Below, one piece after another: positions 7,047 to 7,348 of a DNA stretch of 7,348 nucleotides. How positions within the stretch are numbered: position 1 is the first letter of the stretch; the number at the start of each line of letters is the position of its first letter. The DNA lies in assembly GCA_031270925.1 (NCBI GenBank), contig JAISWY010000083.1, forward strand, positions 1 through 7,348, written 5' to 3'. Source of the DNA: Candidatus Symbiothrix sp. (GTDB lineage: Bacteria; Bacteroidota; Bacteroidia; Bacteroidales; Azobacteroidaceae). Under the pieces are notes generated by a model, which ran no database searches, was not told the origin of the DNA, and worked only from the letters and a program-made list of their open reading frames with translations. The position numbers were made by a program, and so were the translations under genes.

Positions 7047-7148
7047 AATTTGAGGAATAATTTTGAGTTTGGAGCCGGCGTATTTTATTCCTTCGGTTTT
7101 TATGTTTGGATGTCTATATAGAGATGCGACATAATGATGGCATAACCG
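7047..7148 (-). other. In-frame upstream extension of the methyltransferase carrying its N-terminal motif
   Basis: The methyltransferase frame stays open upstream to 7148, just short of a TAA at 7149-7151. It encodes IKTEGIKYAGSKLKIIPQI directly before the TTG start. KYAGSK corresponds to the SAM-contacting motif near the N-terminus of D12 enzymes (KWAGGK in Dam), so this stretch should belong to the protein. Yet the extension has no ATG, GTG or TTG. The codon where a start would be expected is ATA (plus 7101-7103). Options are initiation at ATA, a mutated start, or a frameshift in the A5 run at 7097-7101. An ATG-led frame on the same strand (7213 to 7100) ends in that run, one base out of phase. 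Confidence 0.7.
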
Positions 7149-7233
7149 TTAGCTGGCGATGGCTTGTTTATTTCGCATTTCTTAATTGATATTTTTCGGC
7201 TTATATATGCCATTTTTATTTATAAAACAATAT
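7149..7233. other. AT-rich spacer between the methyltransferase and the upstream gene
   Basis: This is strongly A/T-rich, especially at 7190-7233. It holds most of a 37-codon ATG-led minus-strand frame (7213 to 7100) that resembles nothing I know. I find no exact TAnnTTTG promoter for the methyltransferase and no terminator hairpin for the upstream gene. Confidence 0.4.
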
Positions 7234-7348
7234 TTATTGATTTATTTCTTTGAAAATATACAATCCGCAGGCATGGGGACGAAGTTTGACCGAAAATTTC
7301 CCACCGGAAATTTCCACCGATTCGCCCGTCCACAGATTAGTCGCTATG
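7234..7348 (-). CDS. C-terminal end of a probable glycoside hydrolase (5' part beyond window)
   Basis: A minus-strand frame enters from the right edge and runs 37 codons to a TAA at 7234-7236. The visible tail includes NLWTGESVEISGGKFSVKL and ends GLYIFKEINQ. A short beta strand, a WTGE turn, a strand, GGK, a strand and a final strand is the pattern of the small C-terminal beta-sandwich that closes many alpha-amylase family (GH13) and some other glycoside hydrolases, where the turn often reads LWTGE or LLTGE followed by a DGK or GGK turn. This assignment is pattern memory over few residues; the catalytic domain is outside the window. It is transcribed in the same direction as the methyltransferase, 187 bases upstream of its TTG. 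Confidence 0.5.
   Translation of the reverse strand, partial: IATNLWTGESVEISGGKFSVKLRPHACGLYIFKEINQ

Noticed and set aside
7095..7125. Programmed -1 frameshift joining the small upstream frame to the methyltransferase
   Set aside because: The run has only five A residues, preceded by T, so a classic A-AAA-AAC slippery heptamer is absent, and the stop codon of the first frame comes before the run can be used.
7100..7213. 37-codon ATG-led minus-strand frame as a leader peptide or small gene
   Set aside because: The sequence is very A/T-rich, has no known motif and no promoter match. It is kept only as part of the start-codon puzzle of the methyltransferase.

Overview
The window looks like chromosomal DNA of a member of the Bacteroidota (Bacteroidales-like). 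Three things point there: two promoters match the Bacteroidetes sigma-A consensus (TTTG or TTG, about 20 bases, then TAnnTTTG); the genes have A/T-rich leaders with weak or absent Shine-Dalgarno sites; and the ClpB and oligopeptide-transporter proteins read, from memory, like Bacteroidetes family members. The genes look ordinary and housekeeping-like, at a moderate GC content, with an AT-rich spacer at the right end. No complete mobile element, CRISPR array, rRNA or tRNA is visible.

Layout from left to right. (1) 1-119 (+) is the unrecognised C-terminal end of an upstream gene. (2) 213-2294 (+) is a ClpB-type disaggregase that lacks the ClpB N-domain and has a short in-frame gap in its second ATPase module. 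(3) 2295-2765 is a 471-base gene-free patch with several inverted repeats, an 8-base tandem repeat and repeat-like sequence, closed by a strong hairpin terminator. (4) 2766-4271 (-) is a proton-dependent oligopeptide transporter (POT/PTR2). (5) 4272-4411 is a compact divergent control region with two interleaved promoters. (6) 4412-6031 (+) is a class I [4Fe-4S] fumarase with every catalytic residue present. (7) 6039-7046 (-) is a D12-class N6-adenine DNA methyltransferase that converges on the fumarase with a 7-base gap; its conserved N-terminal SAM-binding motif lies upstream of the first standard start codon. (8) 7234-7348 (-) is the C-terminal tail of a protein that resembles a glycoside hydrolase C-terminal beta domain.

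The genes do not form one pathway or operon. ClpB serves protein quality control, the POT carrier serves peptide uptake, fumarase serves the fumarate/malate step of central metabolism, and the methyltransferase appears to be solitary, with no restriction endonuclease beside it in view. The only clear regulatory link is the shared promoter region of the transporter and fumarase genes. I see no convincing new multi-gene system. The points most worth a second look are the reduced ClpB, the methyltransferase start, the interleaved promoters and the repeat-rich spacer.
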